From the NCBI GenBank assembly GCA_000710935.1, contig BAYV01000021.1:1-47121 (forward strand): a DNA stretch of 47,121 bases, in the 5' to 3' direction. The notes beneath the pieces were generated by a model, which saw nothing but the letters and a program-made list of their open reading frames with translations, was not told the DNA's origin and did not search any database. A program made the position numbers and the translations under genes. This stretch comes from Iodidimonas nitroreducens (GTDB lineage: Bacteria; Pseudomonadota; Alphaproteobacteria; Sphingomonadales; Rhodothalassiaceae). This document shows, piece after piece, positions 17,652 to 25,339 of the stretch. The first letter of the stretch is position 1. Each line of letters opens with the position of its first letter.

Positions 17652-17715
17652 CGAAACAACAACACACAAACAAACACTATCAAGCCATTTGGCGACAGCA
17701 CAAAGGAACAAAGCC

Positions 17716-17814
17716 ATGTCATTCACCGCAAACACGATCCGCAACACCACCTCAGCCGCCCGTATCAGCATCCGTCGCAATCGCCGCCGCCAGCGTTATC
17801 AGCGGGCGGCCTGA
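17716..17814 (+). CDS. 32-residue arginine-rich small ORF
   Basis: The ATG at 17716 is preceded by AAAGGAAC at good spacing and the frame runs 32 codons to TGA 17812. The peptide has nine arginines, mostly in the C-terminal half, and no acidic residue or lysine. The 5' leader between promoter and start is an unstructured CA-rich stretch. I do not recognise a family. It could be a small nucleic-acid-binding protein or a regulatory leader peptide. No gene follows on this strand; the next gene is convergent. The promoter, operator and ribosome-binding site together make it likely to be expressed. Confidence 0.5.
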   Translation: MSFTANTIRNTTSAARISIRRNRRRQRYQRAA

Positions 17815-17848
17815 GGGGCGACCTTAGGCCCCCAAGCTTTGCAAGGAA

Positions 17849-18874
17849 TCAGAAATTGGCCGCAGGTGTGATTGAATTTTTGGCTGCGTTTCGGGGGGGG
17901 GCACTTTTCCAAGCATCTTCGGGCTGAAGCGAAGCCAGAAACATCCGCACATCGAGCACCGTTCTTTGGGGATCTTCCTCCATCGGGATATGCCCCAGAT
18001 GATCATAAACCACCAGAGTAGCATTGGGCATGGCCCGCTCCAGGGCCCGCCCCACAGATAGGGGGATCATCCTATCTTCTCGCCCCCATTGAATAAGGGT
18101 GGGCGCCGTGATCCTTGAGGGATCGACCCGTTCATTGATATGGCTGAAATAATCGAGCAGCGCCTTGCGCGATCCATCCATCAACAGCAGGTGCCATGAC
18201 CGATCGACCATGGCATTGGTGACCAGATCATCATTGGCCATCGCCGTTTCCAGCCCTTGTTTGATTATTGATCGGGGCGTGATCGTTTCCATGATCCAGG
18301 AGATGCCGGGCAATCTCGCCAGCTTGAAGCCAAGGGGAAGGGTAGGTTCAGGGCTGTTTTCGGGGACGAAACCGGCGCTATCCACCAGCACCAATCCGGC
18401 GATTTTCTGAGGGTGCGCAAGGGCATAGGCCATGCTGATCTTGCCACCCATGGAATTGCCGCCGATCACCAGACGCTCGATTCCCAATTGGCTGATCAGG
18501 CTATGAACGGCGCGCACCATGCCTTCGGTGCTATAATCATTTTCAGCGGTTTTCCCGGTCAGCCCATGGGCCGGCAGATCCATGCTGATGACACGATAGC
18601 TATGGGAAAGCGCCTCAACCCAAGGCTCCCAAGTATGAAGAGATGATCCCGTGCCATGAAGCAAGAGCAAAGCCGGGGCGAGGGATGGCCCCTGATCCCG
18701 ATAATGAAGGCTGGTGCCGCTGGGTAAGCTGAGGAATTTTGATGGCTTGGGGGCATAATAATTGGCCAGCAGATCCCGATCCAGATCAGGCGTTCCAAAT
18801 GTGAGCACGGCAATGGCGATCAACGCAGCCATTGCCCCGATCGTCCACAGAAATGCCTTAAAAATAAACCACAT
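17849..18874 (-). CDS. Alpha/beta hydrolase, membrane-anchored
   Basis: A 341-residue alpha/beta hydrolase. A hydrophobic N-terminal helix (about residues 2-26) suggests a membrane anchor or uncleaved signal. The core contains the oxyanion segment LLLHGTGSS, the nucleophile elbow GGNSMGGK and a late GHIPMEEDP that supplies the histidine. The length and cap suggest the esterase/haloperoxidase-like group; the substrate is unknown. The ATG at 18874 is preferred to an upstream TTG at 18916. It sits 106 nt after hemH on the same strand. Confidence 0.85.
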   Translation of the reverse strand: MWFIFKAFLWTIGAMAALIAIAVLTFGTPDLDRDLLANYYAPKPSKFLSLPSGTSLHYRDQGPSLAPALLLLHGTGSSLHTWEPWVEALSHSYRVISMDLPAHGLTGKTAENDYSTEGMVRAVHSLISQLGIERLVIGGNSMGGKISMAYALAHPQKIAGLVLVDSAGFVPENSPEPTLPLGFKLARLPGISWIMETITPRSIIKQGLETAMANDDLVTNAMVDRSWHLLLMDGSRKALLDYFSHINERVDPSRITAPTLIQWGREDRMIPLSVGRALERAMPNATLVVYDHLGHIPMEEDPQRTVLDVRMFLASLQPEDAWKSAPPRNAAKNSITPAANF

Positions 18875-18980
18875 GACGATTTTGCTGCCCAGAGAATTTG
18901 ACCCAAGGCTCAACAATCAGAAGGGTGCCATGGGAGCCTCAATGAAAAATCCTTCAATTATTTGTATAAAATAGAATCAT

Positions 18981-20054
18981 TTAAAGCCAGCCCTTTAATT
19001 CCTTATCCAGTAATTTGGCCAGCAAGGCGATATGATCGGGATGATCATTGAGGCAATCAATCCGCGCAAAAGCCTCGCCTCCAGCATCTAAAAACAGCTT
19101 TTTCCCCTCGAGTCCGATTTCTTCCAAAGTTTCAACGCAATCCGATGCAAAGCCCGGTGAAATCACCATCACTTTCTTTTTTCCCATGCCGGGCAGGGCT
19201 TCAAGGGTCTGATCGGTATAGGGTTGCAACCATTCTTTGGGCCCGAATCGGGATTGAAAGGTGACCATGAAGCGGTTTTCATCATAACCCAAAGCCTCGC
19301 GCAGCAGGCGTCCGGTTTTCTGGCAATGGCAATGATAGGGATCGCCCGCTTCGAAATAGCTTTTCGGAATACCGTGAAACGAGGCGAGAAGCATGTCCGG
19401 CTCCCATCCGGTTTCGGCAATTTTGCGCTCCACTGATGCGACAAGGGCTTTGATATAATCGCCATCATCATGATAAGGGGCCATGGTGCGCACCGCAGGC
19501 TGCCAACGCAAAGTCATCAGATGGCGAAAAAGCTGATCATAAACGCTGGCGGTGGTGGATGCGGAATATTGGGGATAAAGGGCCATCACGGCGATGCGAT
19601 CACAGCCCTTTTGTTTAAGGGCATCGATCTTCTTGGCAATGGATGGCTGGCCATAACGCATGGCCCAATCAACCACGATACGATCATCATGGCTCAGCGC
19701 CCGGCCCAGCCCTTCGCCCTGCGCGCGCGTGAGGGTGCGCAAGGGGCTTTCGTCGCGGGCTTCATTCCAGATGGCAGCATAGGCCTTGCCCGATTTTTGC
19801 GGACGAAAAGGCAGGATGAACAGATTGAGAATGACCTTCCAGGCCAAAGGGTTCAATTCGATGACCCTGCGGTCGGATAAAAATTCCTTCAGATAGCGCC
19901 GCATGGATTGATAATCCGTGCCATCGGGGGTGCCCAGATTGACGATCAAAACCCCGATGCGGCCATGCGCGATGGCCGGATGGTCGGTCGGCATAGGGGC
20001 CGTGCTATCGGCTTGTGCGCTTTTGGATCGGGCTGTTTGGTCATGGTCTGTCAT
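18981..20054 (-). CDS. hemH: Ferrochelatase
   Basis: A 357-residue enzyme that inserts ferrous iron into protoporphyrin IX to make protoheme. Family marks are GVLIVNLGTPD near the N-terminus, the catalytic histidine in SFHGIPKSYF, and SPGFASDCVETLEEI near the end. The ATG at 20054 has AAAGGC upstream; the first 30 residues are polar and variable. The 2OG-Fe(II) oxygenase gene ends only 37 nt upstream on the same strand, so the two iron-linked genes may be co-transcribed. Confidence 0.96.
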   Translation of the reverse strand: MTDHDQTARSKSAQADSTAPMPTDHPAIAHGRIGVLIVNLGTPDGTDYQSMRRYLKEFLSDRRVIELNPLAWKVILNLFILPFRPQKSGKAYAAIWNEARDESPLRTLTRAQGEGLGRALSHDDRIVVDWAMRYGQPSIAKKIDALKQKGCDRIAVMALYPQYSASTTASVYDQLFRHLMTLRWQPAVRTMAPYHDDGDYIKALVASVERKIAETGWEPDMLLASFHGIPKSYFEAGDPYHCHCQKTGRLLREALGYDENRFMVTFQSRFGPKEWLQPYTDQTLEALPGMGKKKVMVISPGFASDCVETLEEIGLEGKKLFLDAGGEAFARIDCLNDHPDHIALLAKLLDKELKGWL

Positions 20055-20091
20055 CGTTAAGCCTTTTATGCGCGCCCCATGGCCCGGTTGA

Positions 20092-20703
20092 TCAGCGAAA
20101 AGCCGGGCCATGCAGCCAAGCCACCAAAGCGGTGCGCCGCCCTTTTGTGACCGGGCTAATGCGATGCAAAACAAAGCTGGGAAACACGATGGCCGTGCCT
20201 TCCGTTCGCGGTGCTGTTATTACACTGCCTTCGCCATTGAGTTCAAGGCAGCCGCCTTCATAATCATCGGGCGGGGTGATCTGCACGGAGATCGAGAGCT
20301 TGCGGCTCAGGGTGCCCGGTGCCCGCCCGCGATCGGCATGCCAATCATAGGTGCTGCGTTCATGGCCATCATAGCGGATGAGCTGCGCCCCTTCATTGAA
20401 GCCTTCGACCTGAAAGCCAAAAGCGCTGCCATTGATATCCGACAGGATCCGGGCCATTCGTTCAAAGATCCAGGATGTTTCGGGCTGATCATCGAGCCAT
20501 AAAATCTCGCAGGCGCGAATGCTCTCCACAGTTTTCCCCCCGCTCAGCCGGCCCGCCTTGGGGGTGCCGTCCTCCATCAGGCCACGAAGGGCCGCACATT
20601 CGGCCGTGGTGAAGGCATCGGGCCGGGCGATGAAAAACGCGCCCGATCCTGAAAAGGGCGGCTCGCCTATGAGAGCGCTGTGCGCAGGGACAGGAGACAT
20701 CAT
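20092..20703 (-). CDS. 2OG-Fe(II) oxygenase (prolyl 4-hydroxylase/PKHD-like)
   Basis: A 203-residue cupin-fold dioxygenase. The iron ligands are H122 and D124 (DWHADRG) and H180 (VLHRISPV), and R190 in TKGRRTALVAW should hold 2-oxoglutarate. Such enzymes couple 2-oxoglutarate decarboxylation to hydroxylation of a protein or small molecule; the target is unknown. It resembles PiuC-like hydroxylases, often iron-linked, and lies directly upstream of hemH. Two adjacent ATG codons are available; the first is used. Confidence 0.88.
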   Translation of the reverse strand: MMSPVPAHSALIGEPPFSGSGAFFIARPDAFTTAECAALRGLMEDGTPKAGRLSGGKTVESIRACEILWLDDQPETSWIFERMARILSDINGSAFGFQVEGFNEGAQLIRYDGHERSTYDWHADRGRAPGTLSRKLSISVQITPPDDYEGGCLELNGEGSVITAPRTEGTAIVFPSFVLHRISPVTKGRRTALVAWLHGPAFR

Positions 20704-20910
20704 GATGCTTTCAAAAGCCGCACAGCAAAAGGCGGGACAAAAAAGCAGATAGCGGCTTTTAAGTAAAAATCAAATCAATGATGATCAAAAAGAATCGCCA
20801 GCGGGGCTTTGTCAGGCAGGGCCATGAAGTTGTGCATGAATTGCATGGCTCAAGCCCATGATATGCAAAAATACCGTCTACAAAATCCGTGGAAAAAGCC
20901 CAGATTCAAA

Positions 20911-20937
20911 GGGTCCGAAGATGGTCTTCGGGCACCC
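20911..20937 (+). other. Leader hairpin upstream of the 29-residue ORF
   Basis: CCGAAGA-TGG-TCTTCGG is a perfect 7-bp stem extended by GGGT/ACCC with a 2-nt bulge. It lies 18 nt before the small ORF start and just upstream of its ribosome-binding site. It could regulate translation or stabilise the message. Confidence 0.45.
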
Positions 20938-20955
20938 TGTCCAAAGGACAATGCC

Positions 20956-21045
20956 ATGACGATGAAAACCGGCAAACCCGCACAGTCGCAAAGCAAACCG
21001 GGCGCCCCCAAGCCCGCCTCGGCAAAGCCGGGTGGTAAGAAATAA
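20956..21045 (+). CDS. 29-residue Lys/Pro/Ala-rich small ORF
   Basis: The ATG at 20956 is preceded by AAAGGAC with good spacing, and the frame ends at TAA 21043. The peptide is mostly Lys, Pro, Ala, Ser and Gly and ends in GGKK, like a basic disordered tail. A strong intrinsic terminator follows within 50 nt and a hairpin sits in the leader, so the unit looks like a complete short transcript. I do not recognise a family. An open frame reaching back to 20809 is judged less likely because it runs through the leader hairpin. Confidence 0.45.
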   Translation: MTMKTGKPAQSQSKPGAPKPASAKPGGKK

Positions 21046-21068
21046 GGGGATAGTCCCTCCTTATGAAG

Positions 21069-21094
21069 AGCCGCCGGGAAACTGGCGGCTTTTT
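21069..21094 (+). terminator. Intrinsic terminator after the 29-residue ORF
   Basis: AGCCGCC (21069-21075) pairs with GGCGGCT (21084-21090) and is followed by TTTTC. It is a compact GC-rich rho-independent terminator between convergent units. Confidence 0.75.
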
Positions 21095-21151
21095 CATGTC
21101 TGGCGCACGCCCAAATCCTTCATTCCCAGGCCCAATTTTCAGGCCGACTTT

Positions 21152-21694
21152 TCAGGCGGCGTGCGGCACTTCGGCCCAGTTTTCCTCGCTATGGCGGCTT
21201 GCCCTATCGAGAAAGCAGCGAAGGCTGAAATCGAAATTCAGGGCTTTCAGATCGGCGGGGGTGGCCTTCAAACCGATCTGCATGATGCATTTCCGGTCGA
21301 TGGGAATGGCTGGGGCCTGATCCTTCAGAATTTCCACGATAAAAAGCCGGATCAACCGCTCCTGGGCTTCCCCGATTGTCTGTCTAGCTGTTTCCCAGCG
21401 GCTCAGGGTCGCGACTTCAATATTGATTTCGTGCGCGAAATCCTTGGCCGTAATCCCCAGCACCCGGCGCAAGAAGCGCAGATCTTCGCCACATAATTTT
21501 TCTGCCCGATGGCAACGGCGCAGGGCGATGCTGGCCATCAGGCTATCGAAGGCCGGGATTTCAGTGGAGACAATCTCCCCACTCTCCTCATCAATTTCGG
21601 CGATGACCGCATTTTGCAGCGTGATGCGATAGGGAATGCCGCTATCATCAAGATCATGCTGATCCAGAATGGTTTCCTTAACTGTGGCGTTCAT
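21152..21694 (-). CDS. MqsA-like antitoxin with XRE-type helix-turn-helix
   Basis: A 180-residue protein. The middle (residues 75-125) reads LRFLRRVLGITAKDFAHEI...ATLSRWETARQTIG, a helix-turn-helix like that of MqsA antitoxins. The N-terminal part aligns in layout with the MqsA domain (SGIPYRITLQNAVI, then IPAFDSL) but the CxxC zinc knuckles are missing, replaced by a Glu-rich segment. The ATG at 21694 has GGAG seven bases upstream. It starts 33 nt after the DUF4258 gene, the usual toxin-first order. It probably binds and neutralises the partner and represses the locus. Confidence 0.75.
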   Translation of the reverse strand: MNATVKETILDQHDLDDSGIPYRITLQNAVIAEIDEESGEIVSTEIPAFDSLMASIALRRCHRAEKLCGEDLRFLRRVLGITAKDFAHEINIEVATLSRWETARQTIGEAQERLIRLFIVEILKDQAPAIPIDRKCIMQIGLKATPADLKALNFDFSLRCFLDRASRHSEENWAEVPHAA

Positions 21695-21727
21695 CATGTC
21701 TCTCCACATTCTTTTTAACGCGCGCGA

Positions 21728-21925
21728 TCAGCCTTTCCAGGCCGTAATCAGCGTCACGCGGATATAGTCACTCATGGGGCTGATGATGATAGCGATCTTG
21801 TGTTCATCATCCGTAGTGCCGCACATTCTATAGCGTTCGCCCTTGTCATCGGCCTCGTGCTTGATCACATGCCCCGTACGCAAAATTGATCTTATATCAA
21901 ATTCCGAGATGGATCGTTCTTTCAT
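21728..21925 (-). CDS. DUF4258-family toxin-like protein, start uncertain
   Basis: A 65-residue ORF from ATG 21925 that matches the DUF4258 family (RelE-like fold expected). It has MKERSISEFDIRSIL at the N-terminus and YRMCGTTDDEHKIAIIIS later. The family's opening motif, with His-Ala then Arg-Met, lies in frame upstream of this ATG (KISAHARQR), with no ATG, GTG or TTG before an in-frame stop. The only candidate start there is CTG at 21955. A palindromic repeat ends 20 nt further upstream. The native start may have been lost, so the toxin could be truncated or weakly made. Confidence 0.65.
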   Translation of the reverse strand: MKERSISEFDIRSILRTGHVIKHEADDKGERYRMCGTTDDEHKIAIIISPMSDYIRVTLITAWKG

Positions 21926-21974
21926 GCGCTGGCGTGCATGGGCGGAGATCTTCAGGCGAAAGTCTTTGTGGCCA

Positions 21975-22079
21975 GAGCGATTTCGAGCGGAGTGTGATCA
22001 CGACGCGGCCAGGAAATCGCGGTCAAACATATATTTAGAGCATATGGTCCGATCCACTTTAATCGGACCATATGCTCTA
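21975..22079. repeat. Palindromic intergenic repeat element
   Basis: The element has two hairpins. The right one is a perfect 18-bp inverted repeat (22036-22053 with 22062-22079, 8-nt loop) whose ends are TAGAGCATATGG and CCATATGCTCTA. The left one pairs GCGATTTC (21977-21984) with GAAATCGC (22013-22020). The layout and AGAGCAT ends resemble dispersed palindromic repeats of alphaproteobacterial intergenic regions (from memory). It is non-coding. Confidence 0.7.
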
Positions 22080-22173
22080 GAAAATTCGTTTATTTTCTGG
22101 CTTATATCCGCGAAATTCGAGATATCCTCATCAGGCAAAGACCAACTCCTGACCATAGGGCGATGCAAAAGAC

Positions 22174-22210
22174 GTACTCAGTACATAATACGAAATTGAT
22201 ATTATGTCAA
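22174..22210 (-). promoter_or_regulatory. Promoter and inverted repeats upstream of the toxin-antitoxin locus
   Basis: On the minus strand TTGACA (22210-22205) and TATGTA (22187-22182) are 17 nt apart. Two inverted repeats overlap the promoter: ACATAATA-N9-TATTATGT (22183-22207) and GTACTCAGTAC (22174-22184). They are candidate autoregulatory operators. The palindromic repeat element lies between this promoter and the toxin gene. Confidence 0.5.
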
Positions 22211-22232
22211 TTTTGAAAAGGAAGCGATTGCC

Positions 22233-23024
22233 TCAAAGATCGGTTTCGAGGAAATGCTCGATGCGGCGGGCGATCAGCGGGGTTGCGGTTTCGCCGATCA
22301 GCCAATGGCCCAGCTTGGGAAATTCCGCATAGCGGGCGCGGCCTTCAAATTTGCGCACCGCAGATCGCGCCCATTCTTTTGGTGTGATGCGATCTTCGGC
22401 CCCCACGGCCACCAGAACGGGCATGCGAATGCGATCGCGATTGACAGAAGCCGCCTGTTCTCCATCGAAAAACCACAAGGCCAGTTCGAAAAGCGCGCGG
22501 CCCGATTCCCACACATAATCTTCATAAACCCTGCGGGCTTCGGCTTCGGGCACAGGGCCGTTGAACACGCTCCACCGGGCGGTTTCCCAATCGGGCTTAT
22601 GGGGCTTGTTCCAAAAGCCGGGGCGCAGGGTGGTTTTATAAAAGCTTTTGAGCGGCCCCATCAAAAAGGGGTTCATCCCCGCAGAAGGTGCCGGCGCCAG
22701 ACAGATCAGCCGCGAGCCAAGACCCCGTGCGGCGATTTTTTGCGCCAAAAGCCCCCCCATGGAATGGCCGATGAGGATGGCATCATGATCGAAGGCTTTG
22801 ATCTCGGCTTCCAGGGCATCGGCATAATCATTGAGCGAGGCGCTGCCCAATCGGCTGGGGGGCGGGCTGGCCGCCGGCACATCATGAAAGGGCAAGGTGG
22901 GGGTCAGCACCCGATGACCCAAAGCTTCAAAATGGGCGCGCAAATGGGCCCAGCAATTGCCACGGCTCCACATGCCATGGATCATCACCATGGGCGTTTT
23001 CTGGCTGGGCGTTTTTTGGGTCAT
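22233..23024 (-). CDS. Alpha/beta hydrolase
   Basis: A 263-residue soluble hydrolase. It has MVMIHGMWSRGNCW as the oxyanion-loop region, the nucleophile elbow IGHSMGGLLAQ, the acid region in VAVGAEDRITP and the histidine in KLGHWLIGE. No signal peptide or membrane helix is present. The ATG at 23024 follows GGGGGA; an ATG at 23093 lacks a ribosome-binding site. The substrate is unknown; esterase or lipase-like activity is likely. The aspartoacylase-like gene ends 102 nt upstream on the same strand. Confidence 0.87.
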   Translation of the reverse strand: MTQKTPSQKTPMVMIHGMWSRGNCWAHLRAHFEALGHRVLTPTLPFHDVPAASPPPSRLGSASLNDYADALEAEIKAFDHDAILIGHSMGGLLAQKIAARGLGSRLICLAPAPSAGMNPFLMGPLKSFYKTTLRPGFWNKPHKPDWETARWSVFNGPVPEAEARRVYEDYVWESGRALFELALWFFDGEQAASVNRDRIRMPVLVAVGAEDRITPKEWARSAVRKFEGRARYAEFPKLGHWLIGETATPLIARRIEHFLETDL

Positions 23025-23126
23025 TGCGGTTTTCCCCCGTTTGATCAGGACGCAGCGGAGTCGATCAGATTCTGCCATTCTTTCGACCAGCATAAACCGT
23101 GACGTGGGGGGTTTCCAGTTGCAGAT

Positions 23127-24200
23127 TCAGATCTCGACGATATCGGGATAATCGCCCTGACCCAAACCTTCGATATGGGTGGAATGAAAGCTTTCAATGG
23201 CGCTTTCCACCTTCATCGAATCATTGAAACGGGCGATGTGAAAGAGCGCATCCCCCTCATTTACCACCGGCAGATTGGTGCGGCCGATGACGATCCCGGT
23301 CACCGGGGATAAAATGCGGGTATGATTTTGCCCCACGGCATCGGAGACCCAGCCCAGCGTTTCGCCCTTGGTGATCCGCGCGCCCTGCCGGACCTCGACC
23401 CGCAAAAGCCCATTGGATGATGAACGCACCCATTGCGAGTCACTGGCTTTGATCACCTGATGATCAAGCACCGGCTTGCCCCGGATCATCCCCAGAAAGC
23501 GCATCACATTCAGCACGCCGCGCACGCCTGCGCGCACCGGCAAAGGCTCGAAACGCAGGGCCTCGCCCGCCTCATAAAGCAGGGTTTTGATTTGTTTGTC
23601 TGCCGCATATTGGCGCAGCGATCCATCGCGCATATTGGCATTGATGATCACCGGCGTGCCAAAGGCGCGGGCAAGTTGTTCGGTATCGGGATCATCGAGA
23701 TTGGCGCGGATATGGGGATGATTGGTGCGGTGATTGGCTCCGGTATGCAAATCGATGCCATGGGTGGAGCGATCAACGATTTCGCTGGCAAAAACATGGG
23801 CAAGCCGGGCCGCCAGAGAGCCATGCTGCGAGCCGGGGAAAGAGCGATTGAGATCGCGCCGGTCGGGCAGATAGCGCGTGTGCGTGGTAAAGCCATAGAC
23901 ATTGACGATGGGCACCGCGATCAGCGTGCCCCGCAGGCGGCCAAGGGCAGCATGGGCCATCACCTGCCGGATGATTTCGATGCCATTGATTTCATCCCCA
24001 TGCACCGCCGCCGATAAAAACAGGGTGGGGCCAGGATGCCGGGAATGCAGCACATGCACCGGCATGGAAATCGGCATATAGCTTGATTGGCTGGGCAAAG
24101 GCACATTGATATGGATGCGCTCACCGGGGTCCACTTCATGGCCTGCGATGAAAAAAGGCGGGCGCCTGATACTGGCCTTATCGATTTTTGATCCTGTCAT
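23127..24200 (-). CDS. Succinylglutamate desuccinylase/aspartoacylase-like zinc hydrolase
   Basis: A 357-residue M14-type carboxypeptidase-fold enzyme. The zinc motif AAVHGDEINGIE (HxxE) and the later histidine in GIDLHTGANH are intact, as is the DLNRSFPG segment. A C-terminal beta-rich part (SPVTGIVIGRTNLPVVNEGD) resembles a lipoyl-like barrel seen in RimK-associated members of the AstE/AspA family. AAAGGC precedes the start. The gene begins 39 nt after rimK, so its substrate is probably the product of the RimK ligase, such as a glutamate tail or N-acyl amino acid (inference). Confidence 0.9.
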   Translation of the reverse strand: MTGSKIDKASIRRPPFFIAGHEVDPGERIHINVPLPSQSSYMPISMPVHVLHSRHPGPTLFLSAAVHGDEINGIEIIRQVMAHAALGRLRGTLIAVPIVNVYGFTTHTRYLPDRRDLNRSFPGSQHGSLAARLAHVFASEIVDRSTHGIDLHTGANHRTNHPHIRANLDDPDTEQLARAFGTPVIINANMRDGSLRQYAADKQIKTLLYEAGEALRFEPLPVRAGVRGVLNVMRFLGMIRGKPVLDHQVIKASDSQWVRSSSNGLLRVEVRQGARITKGETLGWVSDAVGQNHTRILSPVTGIVIGRTNLPVVNEGDALFHIARFNDSMKVESAIESFHSTHIEGLGQGDYPDIVEI

Positions 24201-24239
24201 GCCTTTTTTTCATGCCTTTTATTCTGTTGTTGTGGCCGT

Positions 24240-25145
24240 TCAGCCATGGCCTTTGGTGCGGGTTCGGTGGGGGCGGGCATTCTTTTCCAGAAATTCGATG
24301 ATCTTGCCAGCGATATCAAGGCCGGTGGCGGTCTCGATCCCTTCCAGCCCCGGCGAGGAATTGACCTCCATCACCAAAGGGCCGCGATGGGATCGCAGCA
24401 TATCCACCCCGCATACATTGAGCCCCATGACCTTCGCCGCCTTCACTGCTGTGGCCCGCTCGGCAGGGGTGATCTTCACCTTATGGGCCGAGCCGCCGCG
24501 ATGCAGATTGGAGCGAAAATCGCCTTCCGGGCCTTTGCGGCGCATGGCCGCCACCACCTTTTCCCCCACAACAAGGCAGCGGATATCCTCATTCCCCGCT
24601 TCGGCGATGAATTCCTGTACCAATATATGGGCTTCAAGGCCCGCAAAGGCATTGATCATGCTTTTAACGGCGGGCATGGTATCGCCCAGAACCACCCCCA
24701 CACCCTGAGTGCCTTCAACCAGCTTGATGACCAGAGGCGGGCCGCCCATCATATCGATCAGATCTTCGGTTTGCCTTGTGCCATTGGCAACGCCGGTGAC
24801 CGGTAATTTCACACCGCGCCTTGATAAAAGCTGCATCGACCGCAATTTGTCGCGGGAACGGGAAATCGCCACGGATTCATTGAGGGGATAAACCCCCATC
24901 ACCTCGAACTGCCGTAAAACGGCGGTGCCGAAAAAGGTGATCGATGCCCCGATGCGCGGGATCACCACATCATAATGGGGCATTTCGGCCCCTTTATAGC
25001 GCATTTCCGGGCGCACTTCGCCCATCTTCAGATAGACCTTCATGGTATCCACCCAATCGATCTCATGGCCGCGTAAAACAGCCGCCTCCATCAGGCGCTT
25101 ATGGGAATAAAGATCGGGATTCCGGGCGAGAAGCGCGATACGCAT
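24240..25145 (-). CDS. rimK: RimK-family ATP-grasp alpha-L-glutamate ligase
   Basis: A 301-residue ATP-grasp ligase of the RimK family, which adds glutamates to the C-terminus of ribosomal protein S6 in E. coli. The protein opens [22 protein letters not shown]. It carries [27 protein letters not shown] as the ATP-binding core, and the metal-binding end [17 protein letters not shown]. The ATG at 25145 has GGAG seven bases upstream. Its neighbour is the aspartoacylase-like hydrolase; the RimB retropepsin-like partner known from some genomes is not in the window. Target specificity is not readable. Confidence 0.9.
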   Translation of the reverse strand: MRIALLARNPDLYSHKRLMEAAVLRGHEIDWVDTMKVYLKMGEVRPEMRYKGAEMPHYDVVIPRIGASITFFGTAVLRQFEVMGVYPLNESVAISRSRDKLRSMQLLSRRGVKLPVTGVANGTRQTEDLIDMMGGPPLVIKLVEGTQGVGVVLGDTMPAVKSMINAFAGLEAHILVQEFIAEAGNEDIRCLVVGEKVVAAMRRKGPEGDFRSNLHRGGSAHKVKITPAERATAVKAAKVMGLNVCGVDMLRSHRGPLVMEVNSSPGLEGIETATGLDIAGKIIEFLEKNARPHRTRTKGHG

Positions 25146-25339
25146 AAGAAACTCCACAAAGGGATTAAGAACAAGATGCAGACGAAGACGACAAGGGGCT
25201 TAGGGCCTTTGGCCTTTGGGCCATTCACGCAGTGATTGATCGCTGATCGAGCCGATGATAGCAAAAAGAATGCACTAAAGCGCCCTTTGTCAGAAACAAA
25301 CCTTCATGGCAATGCGGAAAAAAGCCAATGGCCATCTTC

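Noticed and set aside
20054-20174. N-terminal extension of hemH by 40 residues
   Set aside because: It would overlap the upstream oxygenase gene and lacks a ribosome-binding site; the ATG at 20054 has one.
22027-22162. Short ORF on the minus strand through the palindromic repeat, in frame with the DUF4258 gene
   Set aside because: Most of it is repeat sequence, it ends at a TGA before the toxin, and no family resemblance was seen.
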